Position numbers and translations under genes: made by a program. A stretch of DNA of 53,119 nucleotides from Burkholderiales bacterium (GTDB lineage: Bacteria > Pseudomonadota > Gammaproteobacteria > Burkholderiales > Burkholderiaceae_C), in contig JAPLPK010000129.1 of the NCBI GenBank assembly GCA_026400275.1, positions 1 through 53,119 on the forward strand. Direction: 5' to 3'. Numbering within the stretch: the first letter of the stretch is position 1; each line of letters begins with the position of its first letter. Positions 28,727-35,528 of the stretch are shown here, in pieces. Below the pieces are notes generated by a model. The model worked only from the letters and a program-made list of their open reading frames with translations, did not search any database and had not been told where the DNA came from.

Positions 28727-28765
28727 GGGATCGGTCAGGGGATCTGTCATGGGAATAGTCATAGG
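28718..28765 (-). repeat. Four 12-bp tandem repeats across the sigma/anti-sigma junction
   Basis: On the minus strand the units are CCTATGACTATT, CCCATGACAGAT, CCCCTGACCGAT and CCCATGACTGAT. In the sigma frame they encode a (Y/H/P)D(Y/R)S-type repeat, YDYS-HDRS-PDRS-HD, ending in the stop codon. In the next gene's frame they encode MTIP-MTDP-LTDP-MTDT. The unit length, a multiple of three, keeps both frames open. Confidence 0.85.
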
Positions 28766-29306
28766 GCTTCTCCGTGTCATTGGCCAGCAAGGCGCGCAGC
28801 CGTTGTTTGGCCCGGTGCAGGCGGGTCTTGATGGCGGCCAGGCTGTCGCCTTCTATACGGGCCACATCGGTCAGGGCCAGGTCCTGCACATACACCAGGG
28901 CCAGCGCGCTGCGGTCGGCAATGGGCAGCTGGCGCAGCGCGGCCTGCAGGCGGGCGCTTTGCTGCAGCTGGTCCAGCGTGTGTTCGGGGTTGGGTTGCGT
29001 GCAGGCCATCTCGGGCAGGGCCTCGCCAGGGGTTTCATGCCGCTGCGCCGCACTCTGCAGTGCGTTGCAGGCCAGGTTGCGGGCAATCGTGAACAGCCAG
29101 GTGTTGAACTGGGCGCGATCGGGCTGGTAGCGGGGCAGCTGCGTCCAGGCGCGCAGGAAGGTTTCTTGCGCCAGGTCTTCCGCCTGTGCCTGCGGACAGC
29201 CCATGCGGCCCAGAAAGCCGAACAGCGGGCCTTGGTGCATCTCCACCAGTTCGGCAAAGGCCCGCGTATCGCCGGCGGCAATGCGTTGCAACAGTGCGGG
29301 GGTCAA
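28719..29306 (-). CDS. ECF-type RNA polymerase sigma factor
   Basis: A 195-residue group IV sigma factor. Region 2 is seen in FAELVEMHQGPLFGFLGRMG through DLAQETFLRAWTQLPRY and FNTWLFTIARNLACN. Region 4 is ALRQLPIADRSALALVYVQD, LALTDVARIEGDSLAAIKTR and LHRAKQRLRALL. The tail YDYSHDRSPDRSHD is coded by tandem 12-bp repeats and is unlike the family. A TTG start at 29306 (MTPALLQRIAAGDTRAFAEL) fits the family N-terminus; its ribosome site is weak. It lies 21 bp after a signal peptidase gene and overlaps a putative anti-sigma gene, suggesting it regulates this operon or an envelope response. Confidence 0.88.
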   Translation of the reverse strand: MTPALLQRIAAGDTRAFAELVEMHQGPLFGFLGRMGCPQAQAEDLAQETFLRAWTQLPRYQPDRAQFNTWLFTIARNLACNALQSAAQRHETPGEALPEMACTQPNPEHTLDQLQQSARLQAALRQLPIADRSALALVYVQDLALTDVARIEGDSLAAIKTRLHRAKQRLRALLANDTEKPYDYSHDRSPDRSHD

Positions 29307-29327
29307 GGGCGAGACTGTGGACGCGGA

Positions 29328-29948
29328 CTACTGGACGGTGCGGGCTATGCGGTCCAGGCGGGGCTGCCAGTGGTCCAGGATATTGGCCGACACCAGGATG
29401 TGGTGTGCCTTGCCAATCAGTAGCTTGCGCGGCACGGTGCCGATGTAGCGTGAATCGGCGCTGTTATCGCGGTTGTCACCCAGCATGAAGTATTGGTTGG
29501 GCGGTACGGCGACCGGGCCAAAGTTGCGCAGCGCAGGTCTGTCGGGCAAAAGCTGCAGCGGGTGGTAGGCGCCGTTCAGGCTTTCGCTGGTGTGCAGTGG
29601 GTCGTACTGGGCTGCCATGCCGTTGATGTAGAGCACTTCATCACGCATCTCCACCACGTCGCCGGGCAGGCCGACGATGCGTTTGATCAGACGCACGCCA
29701 TCGGTTGGCGAGCTGAAGGTGACTACGTCAAAGCGCTGGGGTTGGCCGGTAGGGGCCAGGCTGGTGTCGCTCAGCGGCAGCTTCACGTCGTAGGCCAGGC
29801 GGTTGACCAGGACCACGTCGCCTTCTAGCAAAGTGGGGCGCATGGAGCCCGAGGGGATGGGGTTCCAGTCGGCCATGACCGTGCGGAACAGGCCCAGGCA
29901 CAGTACAAATGCCAGGAAGCCACGGTTATTTTTGAGCCAGCGTTTCAT
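29328..29948 (-). CDS. Signal peptidase I (short form)
   Basis: A 206-residue S26 signal peptidase, anchored by one N-terminal helix (GFLAFVLCLGLFRTVMAD). The Ser nucleophile is in PIPSGSMRPTLLEGD, the catalytic Lys in VRLIKRIVGLPGD, and the C-terminal box in MLGDNRDNSADSRYIG. It is shorter than the main proteobacterial LepB, which has two helices and an extra domain. The start MKRWLKNN has GAGG upstream. It is the first gene of the operon with the ECF sigma factor, its small partner and a larger signal peptidase. Confidence 0.88.
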   Translation of the reverse strand: MKRWLKNNRGFLAFVLCLGLFRTVMADWNPIPSGSMRPTLLEGDVVLVNRLAYDVKLPLSDTSLAPTGQPQRFDVVTFSSPTDGVRLIKRIVGLPGDVVEMRDEVLYINGMAAQYDPLHTSESLNGAYHPLQLLPDRPALRNFGPVAVPPNQYFMLGDNRDNSADSRYIGTVPRKLLIGKAHHILVSANILDHWQPRLDRIARTVQ

Positions 29949-30069
29949 AGGTGCCTCGTTGTCGATATGGCTCTTATACCGGCCAGGCCGGAAAAGGTTA
30001 CACCAGCCCAAGCCGATCCGCACCACCACATCCTCGCCAGAGTCATGCAGAGCATCCCTGGCACAAACA

Positions 30070-30097
30070 AAAAAAGCCGCATTGCTGCGGCTTTTTG
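30070..30097. terminator. Bidirectional terminator after the SWIB gene
   Basis: AAAAAGCCGC (30071-30080), a short ATTGCT loop region, and GCGGCTTTTT (30087-30096) form a perfect stem with A and T tails. On the minus strand a T-run follows the stem, which ends the SWIB-domain gene. Confidence 0.85.
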
Positions 30098-30114
30098 TAA
30101 TGGCCGTGGGCCGA

Positions 30115-30498
30115 TTACTTCAGGTGCTTGCCGATCAGGCCAGCCATTTCGAACATCGTGACTTCGTCTTTGCCGAACACAGCCTTGAGCTTGGCGTCGG
30201 ACTTGATGTTGCGCTTGTTGGCTTCGTTTTGCAGCTTGTGCTTCTTGATGTAGACCCACAGTTGCTTGACCACTTCGGTACGTGGCAGCGGTGCTGCACC
30301 GACCACGGCAGCCAGAGCGGCGCTGGGGGTCAGGGCCTTCATGAAAGCGGCGTTGACAGCGCGCTTGGGAGCGGCTTCAGCGACCTTCTTGGCAGGCGCT
30401 GCCTTGGCGGCTACTTTGGCCGGAGCGGCTTTGGCTGCAGGTGCAGCTTTCTTTGCAGGAGCGGCGGCTTTAGCCGGGGTTTTTTTCGCAGTTGCCAT
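30115..30498 (-). CDS. SWIB/MDM2-domain protein with histone H1-like N-terminus
   Basis: A 127-residue protein. The first about 50 residues are a low-complexity Ala/Lys/Pro segment (TAKKTPAKAAAPAKKAAP and similar) like the tails of bacterial histone H1-like proteins, which bind DNA non-specifically. From about residue 55 a SWIB domain follows: LPRTEVVKQLWVYIKKHKLQ, KRNIKSDAKLKAVFGKDEVT and MFEMAGLIGKHLK. SWIB is a eukaryotic chromatin-remodelling domain also found in chlamydiae and some proteobacteria. A nucleoid-associated role is inferred. The start MATAKKTP has AAGGA upstream. Transcription ends at a strong hairpin just after the gene. Confidence 0.88.
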   Translation of the reverse strand: MATAKKTPAKAAAPAKKAAPAAKAAPAKVAAKAAPAKKVAEAAPKRAVNAAFMKALTPSAALAAVVGAAPLPRTEVVKQLWVYIKKHKLQNEANKRNIKSDAKLKAVFGKDEVTMFEMAGLIGKHLK

Positions 30499-30536
30499 GA
30501 CGGACGGTCCTTCTTGGAGTTGAATATTCACCAGCG

Positions 30537-30579
30537 AAAAACAGCTTCTCCACCGGTAGGCCGTGATGCTACTGGAGAA
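30537..30579 (-). terminator. Probable terminator after the first EamA gene
   Basis: On the minus strand CTCCAGTAG pairs with CTACCGGTGGAG (with a 3-base bulge), followed by AAGCTGTTTTT. It lies after the EamA transporter gene and before the SWIB gene on the same strand. Confidence 0.5.
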
Positions 30580-30664
30580 AAAACGGGTTTCCTAGGCAGA
30601 ACGCATATTTTTACCTCTGAAGCGCCGTGTTTTTCCGTGTAAAGCTGCCCAGCGGATGAGGTTT

Positions 30665-31561
30665 TCAGTGTTTGGGAGATTTTTGGCCCGCCACGAGGAT
30701 AAAAACCACACCCAGCAGGATGATGCCGCAGGCCAGCCATTCCTTGGCCATGACCACCTCCCCGGCCAGCACAACCCCGAGAAACAGCGCAATCAAGGGG
30801 TTCACAAACGCATAGCTGGTGGCCACGGCAGAGCTGGCATGGGCCAGCAGGTACATGTAGGCGCTGAAGGCCACCAGCGAGCCGGCCAGCACCAGGTACA
30901 GCCAGGCAGCGCTGGCTTCTAGCGTGGGCGGCCACACCATGTGTTCGCCCAGCGCCAGGGACACCAGCAGCAGGGCGGCGCCGCCGCACAGCATCTGGCT
31001 GGCAAAGCCCATCGGCCCCTTGGCCAGGGGCAGGCGGGTGGTGGACAGTACCGAGCCCAGCGACCAGGTCAGCGTGGCGCCGATGATGCACAGCAGGCCC
31101 ACGGGCGCCGCAGAAAAGCTGGCACCTTGCACCAGCACGCACACGCCCACCAGGCCAGTCAGCATGCCTGCCAGCTCCAGCCGCGACGGGCGCTGTCCGA
31201 ACAACAGGCCCCAGCCACTGGTCATCATGGGCACGATGGCAATAAAGGTGGCGATCAGGCCTGAGCCTATGTGCACCGAGGCCTGGGCTGTCAGCCCCAT
31301 GCCGCCGCCCAGCATCAAAATGCCGACCAGCACGGCGTTGCGCCATTCGGTGCGTGTGGGCCGCGCATGGCCGCGCAGACACAGCCATGCCATCAGCAGG
31401 CCGCCTGCGGCCAGAAAGCGTGTTGCCATCTGGAAGAACGGCGGAAAGCTGGGCAAGGCCATGTGGATGGCGAGGTAGGTCGAGCCCCAGATGACATAAC
31501 AGGCCAGCAGTGCGGGCAGTACGAGGCGGTTCTTGGCAGGGTTGTGGCGCGGGTTTTGCAT
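30665..31561 (-). CDS. EamA-family (DMT) inner-membrane transporter, YedA-like
   Basis: A 298-residue permease with ten predicted helices in two EamA repeats. The first repeat starts LPALLACYVIWGSTYLAIHM with the family's WGSTYLA motif; the second begins GLLCIIGATLTWSLGSVLS. Members of this drug/metabolite group export amino acids or other small metabolites. It is divergent from an Lrp/AsnC regulator 89 bp away, a frequent pairing for amino acid exporters, so control by that regulator is likely. Substrate unknown. Confidence 0.88.
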   Translation of the reverse strand: MQNPRHNPAKNRLVLPALLACYVIWGSTYLAIHMALPSFPPFFQMATRFLAAGGLLMAWLCLRGHARPTRTEWRNAVLVGILMLGGGMGLTAQASVHIGSGLIATFIAIVPMMTSGWGLLFGQRPSRLELAGMLTGLVGVCVLVQGASFSAAPVGLLCIIGATLTWSLGSVLSTTRLPLAKGPMGFASQMLCGGAALLLVSLALGEHMVWPPTLEASAAWLYLVLAGSLVAFSAYMYLLAHASSAVATSYAFVNPLIALFLGVVLAGEVVMAKEWLACGIILLGVVFILVAGQKSPKH

Positions 31562-31599
31562 GCCATGATGTTAGGCAGTCAAACCCGTCTGCGCCATGC

Positions 31600-31614
31600 A
31601 ATATTCTTGGTATT
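31600..31614. promoter_or_regulatory. Candidate Lrp/AsnC-type operator
   Basis: AATATTCTTGGTATT (AATA-N7-TATT) in the gap between the divergent EamA and Lrp-like genes has the dyad and AT-rich form of Lrp-family sites. No consensus search was made. Confidence 0.25.
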
Positions 31615-31650
31615 AACGGGTATTGGCCTCAATTTTCTTGCTGGAGCACT

Positions 31651-32145
31651 ATGCTGACCGAAGTTTCTGAATTTGACGCTTGCGACGATCGCATCCTGGC
31701 GGAGCTGCAGCGCGACGCGCGCATCACCATGGCCGAGTTGGGGCGGCGCGTACACCTGAGCCAGCCGGCAGTGACCGAGCGGGTGCGCAAGCTGGAGACC
31801 AGTGGCGTCATCAAGGGCTACCGCGCCGAAGTGGACCTGGCCCGGCTGGGCTACGGTATCCGCGCCATCATCCGCGTGGCACGGGCCGAGTACGCACGGG
31901 TGGTGAAGCTGATTGGCCAGACGCCGGAGGTGCTGAATGCCTACAACGTGACCGGTGAAGACAGCTGGGTGCTGGAGATCGCCGTCATCGACGTGCAGCA
32001 CCTGGATGCGGTGGTCAGCAAGTTCTGCCTGCTGAGCACCACCTCGACCTCGATCGTGTTGAACGCCCCGCGTGAAAACGCCCAGGTGTTGCCCGCGCGG
32101 CGTGAGAACATCAAGCCTTCTGCCCAGAAAGTGAGCCCTCCATGA
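31651..32145 (+). CDS. Lrp/AsnC-family transcriptional regulator
   Basis: A 164-residue regulator. The N-terminal helix-turn-helix is typical: DDRILAELQRDARITMAELG, VHLSQPAVTERVRKLETSGV and IKGYRAEVD. The C-terminal RAM/AsnC ligand domain follows (YGIRAIIRVARAEY, NVTGEDSWVLEIAV). The start MLTEVSEF has GGAG 7 bases upstream. Its last codons overlap the RraA-like gene (ATGA). It is divergent from an EamA exporter that it probably regulates, perhaps in response to an amino acid. Confidence 0.92.
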   Translation: MLTEVSEFDACDDRILAELQRDARITMAELGRRVHLSQPAVTERVRKLETSGVIKGYRAEVDLARLGYGIRAIIRVARAEYARVVKLIGQTPEVLNAYNVTGEDSWVLEIAVIDVQHLDAVVSKFCLLSTTSTSIVLNAPRENAQVLPARRENIKPSAQKVSPP

Positions 32146-32639
32146 CGACTGTGTTTGCGACCTGCGACCTGTGTGATGTGCACAAGAATGACGTCTCTGG
32201 CGCCTTCCGCGTATTGCCACCGGTGTTCCGTGACTTTGGCGGCACGCGCACCTTCAGCGGCCCGGTGTGGACCGTGCAATGCTTTGAAGATAACTCCCTG
32301 GTCAAGGCTGCGCTGGACATGCCTGGGGAAGGGCGGGTGCTGGTGGTGGATGGCGGCGGCTCCTTGCGCCGAGCCCTGTTAGGCGGCAATCTGGGGGCGG
32401 CTGCCCACCGCAATGGTTGGGCTGGCGTGGTCATTGACGGCTGCGTGCGGGACGTGGCCGAGTTGGCCGCCTTGCCGGTGGGCATTCGCGCGCTGGCGCC
32501 CATGCCCCTGCCCACCGAAAAGCGCAACCAGGGCCAGAGCAATGTGGCGGTGCACGTGCAAGGCGTGTGGGTCATGCCCGGCGACTGGCTGTACGCCGAC
32601 GAGGATGGCATCGTGCTGGGAACGGCCAAGCTGGTTTAG
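32142..32639 (+). CDS. RraA-like protein (possible HMG/oxaloacetate aldolase)
   Basis: A 165-residue protein of the RraA fold, which includes class II 4-hydroxy-4-methyl-2-oxoglutarate aldolases/oxaloacetate decarboxylases and the RNase E inhibitor of E. coli. Motifs: TCDLCDVH at the N-terminus, VLVVDGGGSLRRALLGGNLG, and GWAGVVIDGCVRDVAEL with the R-D pair that binds metal/substrate in the aldolases. The usual N-terminal residues are close to those of RraA itself. It is coupled to the Lrp-like gene. Its stop overlaps that of the convergent LysR gene by 4 bp. Confidence 0.85.
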   Translation: MTTVFATCDLCDVHKNDVSGAFRVLPPVFRDFGGTRTFSGPVWTVQCFEDNSLVKAALDMPGEGRVLVVDGGGSLRRALLGGNLGAAAHRNGWAGVVIDGCVRDVAELAALPVGIRALAPMPLPTEKRNQGQSNVAVHVQGVWVMPGDWLYADEDGIVLGTAKLV

Positions 32640-33544
32640 GAGCCTTGGTCAGCTGGATTGGCAAAGCCTTTCAATTCCTCACGCATCCAGTCCACCAGCA
32701 CCCGCGTCCGTGTGGGCAGCAAGCGTGCGTGTGGGTAGACCACACTCAGCGGGCGGGGGGGCGATTCGAAGCTTTCCAGCACCACCTGCAGCTGCTTCTG
32801 CGCCAGGTAGGGCGCCACCTGGTAAGACAGAAACATGCCGAAGCCCAGACCTGCCACACAGGCTTGCACCGTGGGTGCGATCTGGTTGAATTCCAGGTTG
32901 CCGCTGACGGCAATGCTGAAGGACCGGCCTTTGTCGATGAATGGCCCCCAGCTTGGATTGTTGCCGGTGTTGCGTATGCAGTTGGACTGCAGCAGGTCCT
33001 TGGGGTGGTGGGGGCGCCCTACGCGCTCCAGGTAGCCGGGGCTGGCAACCACCACGCGGCGGATATGGCCTATGGTTTGCGCCACCAGAGAAGAGTCCTC
33101 CAAAGGGCCTATGCGTATGCCCAGGTCTATGCCTTCCTCCAGCAAATTCACCACCCGGTCGTACAGCAGCACGCTGCAGCGCATCTGCGGATAACGCTGC
33201 ACAAAACGGGTGATGGCCGGGGCTACATGGAGCTGGCCAAACTGCACTGGCGCGGTGATAGTGAGGTGGCCTGCGGGCTCGCTGGATTCGGCCTTCAGGG
33301 CCGCCTCGGCCTCCTGCAATGTGGCCAGTACCTGGCGACAGCTGTCCAAGTGGCGGCGGCCCTCGTCGGTCAGCGAGATGCGCCGCGTGGTGCGGTTGAA
33401 CAGGCGCACGCCGAGTTCGGCCTCGAACGCCGCCAGCGTGCGCACCACCGCAGGCAATGACGAGTCCATCGCCTGGGCGGCGGCGGTCAGGCTGCCCTGG
33501 TCGGCAATCTGCACAAAGGTGTGCATGGCTTTGAGTTTGTCCAT
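32636..33544 (-). CDS. LysR-family transcriptional regulator
   Basis: A 302-residue regulator. The winged helix is at the N-terminus (MHTFVQIADQGSLTAAAQAM, SLPAVVRTLAAFEAELGVRL, FNRTTRRISLTDEG). The ligand-binding domain follows, of the AaeR-like group (GHLTITAPVQFGQLHVAPAI, VNLLEEGIDLGIRIGPL). It is divergent from a GST and a PNPOx-like gene, which it probably controls. An imperfect dyad lies 6 bp before its start. Confidence 0.92.
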   Translation of the reverse strand: MDKLKAMHTFVQIADQGSLTAAAQAMDSSLPAVVRTLAAFEAELGVRLFNRTTRRISLTDEGRRHLDSCRQVLATLQEAEAALKAESSEPAGHLTITAPVQFGQLHVAPAITRFVQRYPQMRCSVLLYDRVVNLLEEGIDLGIRIGPLEDSSLVAQTIGHIRRVVVASPGYLERVGRPHHPKDLLQSNCIRNTGNNPSWGPFIDKGRSFSIAVSGNLEFNQIAPTVQACVAGLGFGMFLSYQVAPYLAQKQLQVVLESFESPPRPLSVVYPHARLLPTRTRVLVDWMREELKGFANPADQGS

Positions 33545-33549
33545 GTGGG

Positions 33550-33568
33550 CATATTAAACCGGTATATG
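33550..33568. promoter_or_regulatory. Candidate LysR binding site
   Basis: CATATTAAACCGGTATATG is an imperfect inverted repeat (CATAT/ATATG arms) containing T-N11-A options. It lies between the LysR start and the GST gene, where autoregulatory LysR sites usually are. Confidence 0.3.
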
Positions 33569-33658
33569 GAGTAGTTAAATGCGTATGTCGCCATTTATCT
33601 TGCTGGGTGGATTAAACACAATGCAGGCTTCTTTCACTTCTTCCCCATGAGGCACACC

Positions 33659-34309
33659 ATGCAGACATCCACACCCATCCGTCCCGCCCAGCCCATCAGG
33701 CTGTACCGCCACGCCATCTCGGGCCACGCCCACCGCGTGCAGCTGATGCTGTCGCTGCTGGATCTTCCATTCGATCTGGTGGATGTGGACCTGCTCGCCA
33801 AGGCACAAAAAACGCCAGAATTTTTGGCGCTGAATGCCTTTGGTCAGGTGCCTGTAATCCAGGATGGCAATGTCACTCTGGCCGACTCCAACGCCATCCT
33901 GGTGTATCTGGCGACGCGCTATGCCGCGCCTGGCGTCTGGCTGCCGACCGACGCCCTGGGTGCCGCCCAGGTGCAGCGCTGGTTGTCGGTAGCCGCTGGG
34001 CAGATTGCCTTTGGCCCAGCGGTGGCGCGGCTGATCCAGCTGTTCAACTTGCCCACCGACCCCAAAGATGCGATCCAGCGGGCGAACCAGCTGTTCCAGG
34101 TGATGGACGCGCACCTGCAGCAGTCCGACTACCTGGTTGGCAGCACCCCGACCATTGCCGATATTGCCAACTACAGCTACATCGCCCATGCACCCGAGGG
34201 CAATGTAGCGCTGGAGCCGTATCCGCATCTGCGTGCCTGGCTGGCCCGCATCGAGGCACTACCCGGCTTTGTGCCCATGGTGCGCAGCCGTATTGGGTTG
34301 GCCGCATGA
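33659..34309 (+). CDS. Glutathione S-transferase
   Basis: A 216-residue cytosolic GST. The thioredoxin-like N-terminal domain has IRLYRHAISGHAHRVQLMLS, NAFGQVPVIQDG (cis-Pro VPV) and the glutathione-contacting LADSNAILVYLA. The helical C-terminal domain contains TIADIANYSYIAH. I prefer the second Met (MQTSTP) because GAGG lies 6 bases before it; the first Met at 33647 is possible. The stop overlaps the next gene by 4 bp. Reaction partner unknown; detoxification or ring-type catabolism are options. Confidence 0.9.
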   Translation: MQTSTPIRPAQPIRLYRHAISGHAHRVQLMLSLLDLPFDLVDVDLLAKAQKTPEFLALNAFGQVPVIQDGNVTLADSNAILVYLATRYAAPGVWLPTDALGAAQVQRWLSVAAGQIAFGPAVARLIQLFNLPTDPKDAIQRANQLFQVMDAHLQQSDYLVGSTPTIADIANYSYIAHAPEGNVALEPYPHLRAWLARIEALPGFVPMVRSRIGLAA

Positions 34310-35274
34310 CTGCCACCTTCCATGCCGGTGAGCGCGCGGTGCAGCAGCGCGCCGGCGTGGCCGAGCGTATGGCCGAGATCGGGCCGCGCGTGATCCGCGA
34401 CTACATGCCCGACCAGCACCGTGACTTTTTCGCCCAGCTGCCTTTTGTGGTGCTGGGCAGCGTGGACGCGCAGGGCCAGCCCTGGGCCTCGGTGCTGGCG
34501 CAGCCGCCGGGCTTTATCCGCTCGCCGGATGCCACGCTGTTGCGCTTGCAGGCCCTGCCGGATGTGGCTGACCCGCTGGCGCAAACACTGCAGCCGGGCG
34601 CGTCTATTGGCCTGCTAGGCATAGAGCCGCATACCCGGCGGCGCAACCGCGCCAACGGCCGGGTGATGGCGCTGGACGGCAGTGGCTTTGGCTTGCGGAT
34701 AGAGCAGAGCTTTGGCAACTGCCCCAAGTACATCCAGGCGCGTGAGCCGGTGTATGTTGCTTCGGCCACGGCCACGGCCACGGCGCCGGCAGCGGCGATT
34801 GCCAGTAGCCATCTCGACGCAGCTGCGCTGCGGCTGGTGCGTGGAGCGGACACCTTCTTCATCGCCACCGCGCACTCACAGGCCTTGCAGCCCGAGGGCC
34901 GCGCCGATGGCGTGGACGTATCGCACCGTGGCGGCAAGCCGGGTTTTGTGCGGGTCGAGGTGGATGCCAACAGCCAGCAGTGGCTGACGGCGCCAGACTT
35001 TTTGGGTAACTTCTTCTTCAACACCCTGGGCAATCTGGCGGTGCACCCGCAGGCGGGGTTACTGTTCATCGACTACAGCACAGGCGACTTGCTGCATGTG
35101 GCGGTGCGCGCCGAGATTCTGTGGGATGGCCCGGATCTGGCTGGCTTTGCCGGCGCCCAGCGTTTGCTGCGTATGCAGGTGCTGGGTGCACTGCGACGGC
35201 CGGGTGCCTTGGCCTTGCGCTGGGGCGAGGCCCAGCTGTCGCCGGTGCTGGAGGCGACCGGCGTCTGGGCTTAA
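34306..35274 (+). CDS. Pyridoxamine 5'-phosphate oxidase-family FMN-binding protein
   Basis: A 322-residue split-beta-barrel flavin protein. Seen: RDFFAQLPFVVLGSVDAQGQ and PWASVLAQPPGF in the first barrel, FGNCPKYIQAREP (the usual N-C-P-K-Y motif of this subgroup), and in the second part FFIATAHSQ, GVDVSHRGGKPGFVRV, FLGNFFFNTLGNL. Relatives are often fused to or paired with oxidoreductases. It is coupled to the GST (ATGA) and is probably under the divergent LysR. A short GCCACG microrepeat codes TATATA-like residues near position 155. Activity unknown. Confidence 0.82.
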   Translation: MTATFHAGERAVQQRAGVAERMAEIGPRVIRDYMPDQHRDFFAQLPFVVLGSVDAQGQPWASVLAQPPGFIRSPDATLLRLQALPDVADPLAQTLQPGASIGLLGIEPHTRRRNRANGRVMALDGSGFGLRIEQSFGNCPKYIQAREPVYVASATATATAPAAAIASSHLDAAALRLVRGADTFFIATAHSQALQPEGRADGVDVSHRGGKPGFVRVEVDANSQQWLTAPDFLGNFFFNTLGNLAVHPQAGLLFIDYSTGDLLHVAVRAEILWDGPDLAGFAGAQRLLRMQVLGALRRPGALALRWGEAQLSPVLEATGVWA

Positions 35275-35278
35275 CTTT

Positions 35279-35497
35279 TTAAGCTGTGGCGTATGCCCGC
35301 TGCGCCAGGGTTTTGGCGAGCACCTGTGCCGGGTTGAAACTGCGCAGCCCAGTCATTTGCACTGCGCCGTCCAGCGCCAGCGGAATTTCGGTGCAGCCCA
35401 GGATCAGTGGCGCTCGGCCAGGGCCTGGGCCACCTCGCCAAAACAGCGCTGCGCCATCTCGTTGGCGATATGCAGCACGCCAACCGGTTCGCCCCTG
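35279..35497 (-). pseudogene. Aspartate/glutamate racemase remnant
   Basis: The C-terminal piece PLILGCTEIPLALDGAVQM with the GCTE motif and the tail NPAQVLAKTLAQRAYATA reads in one frame to the stop at 35279. The preceding piece, NEMAQRCFGEVAQALAERH, lies in another frame and stops with TGA at about 35406. The join lacks a number of bases not divisible by three. Only about 70 of the usual 230 residues remain; the 5' part is gone, next to the EamA gene end. It appears to be a decayed gene. Confidence 0.6.
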
Positions 35498-35528
35498 GTG
35501 GGGCGGCACGCGCATGGGGGCTCCTTGT

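Noticed and set aside
34764-34792. GCCACG microrepeat in the PNPOx-like gene
   Set aside because: Only three to four short units coding Thr-Ala, common in GC-rich genes; no sign of phase variation since the unit length is a multiple of three.
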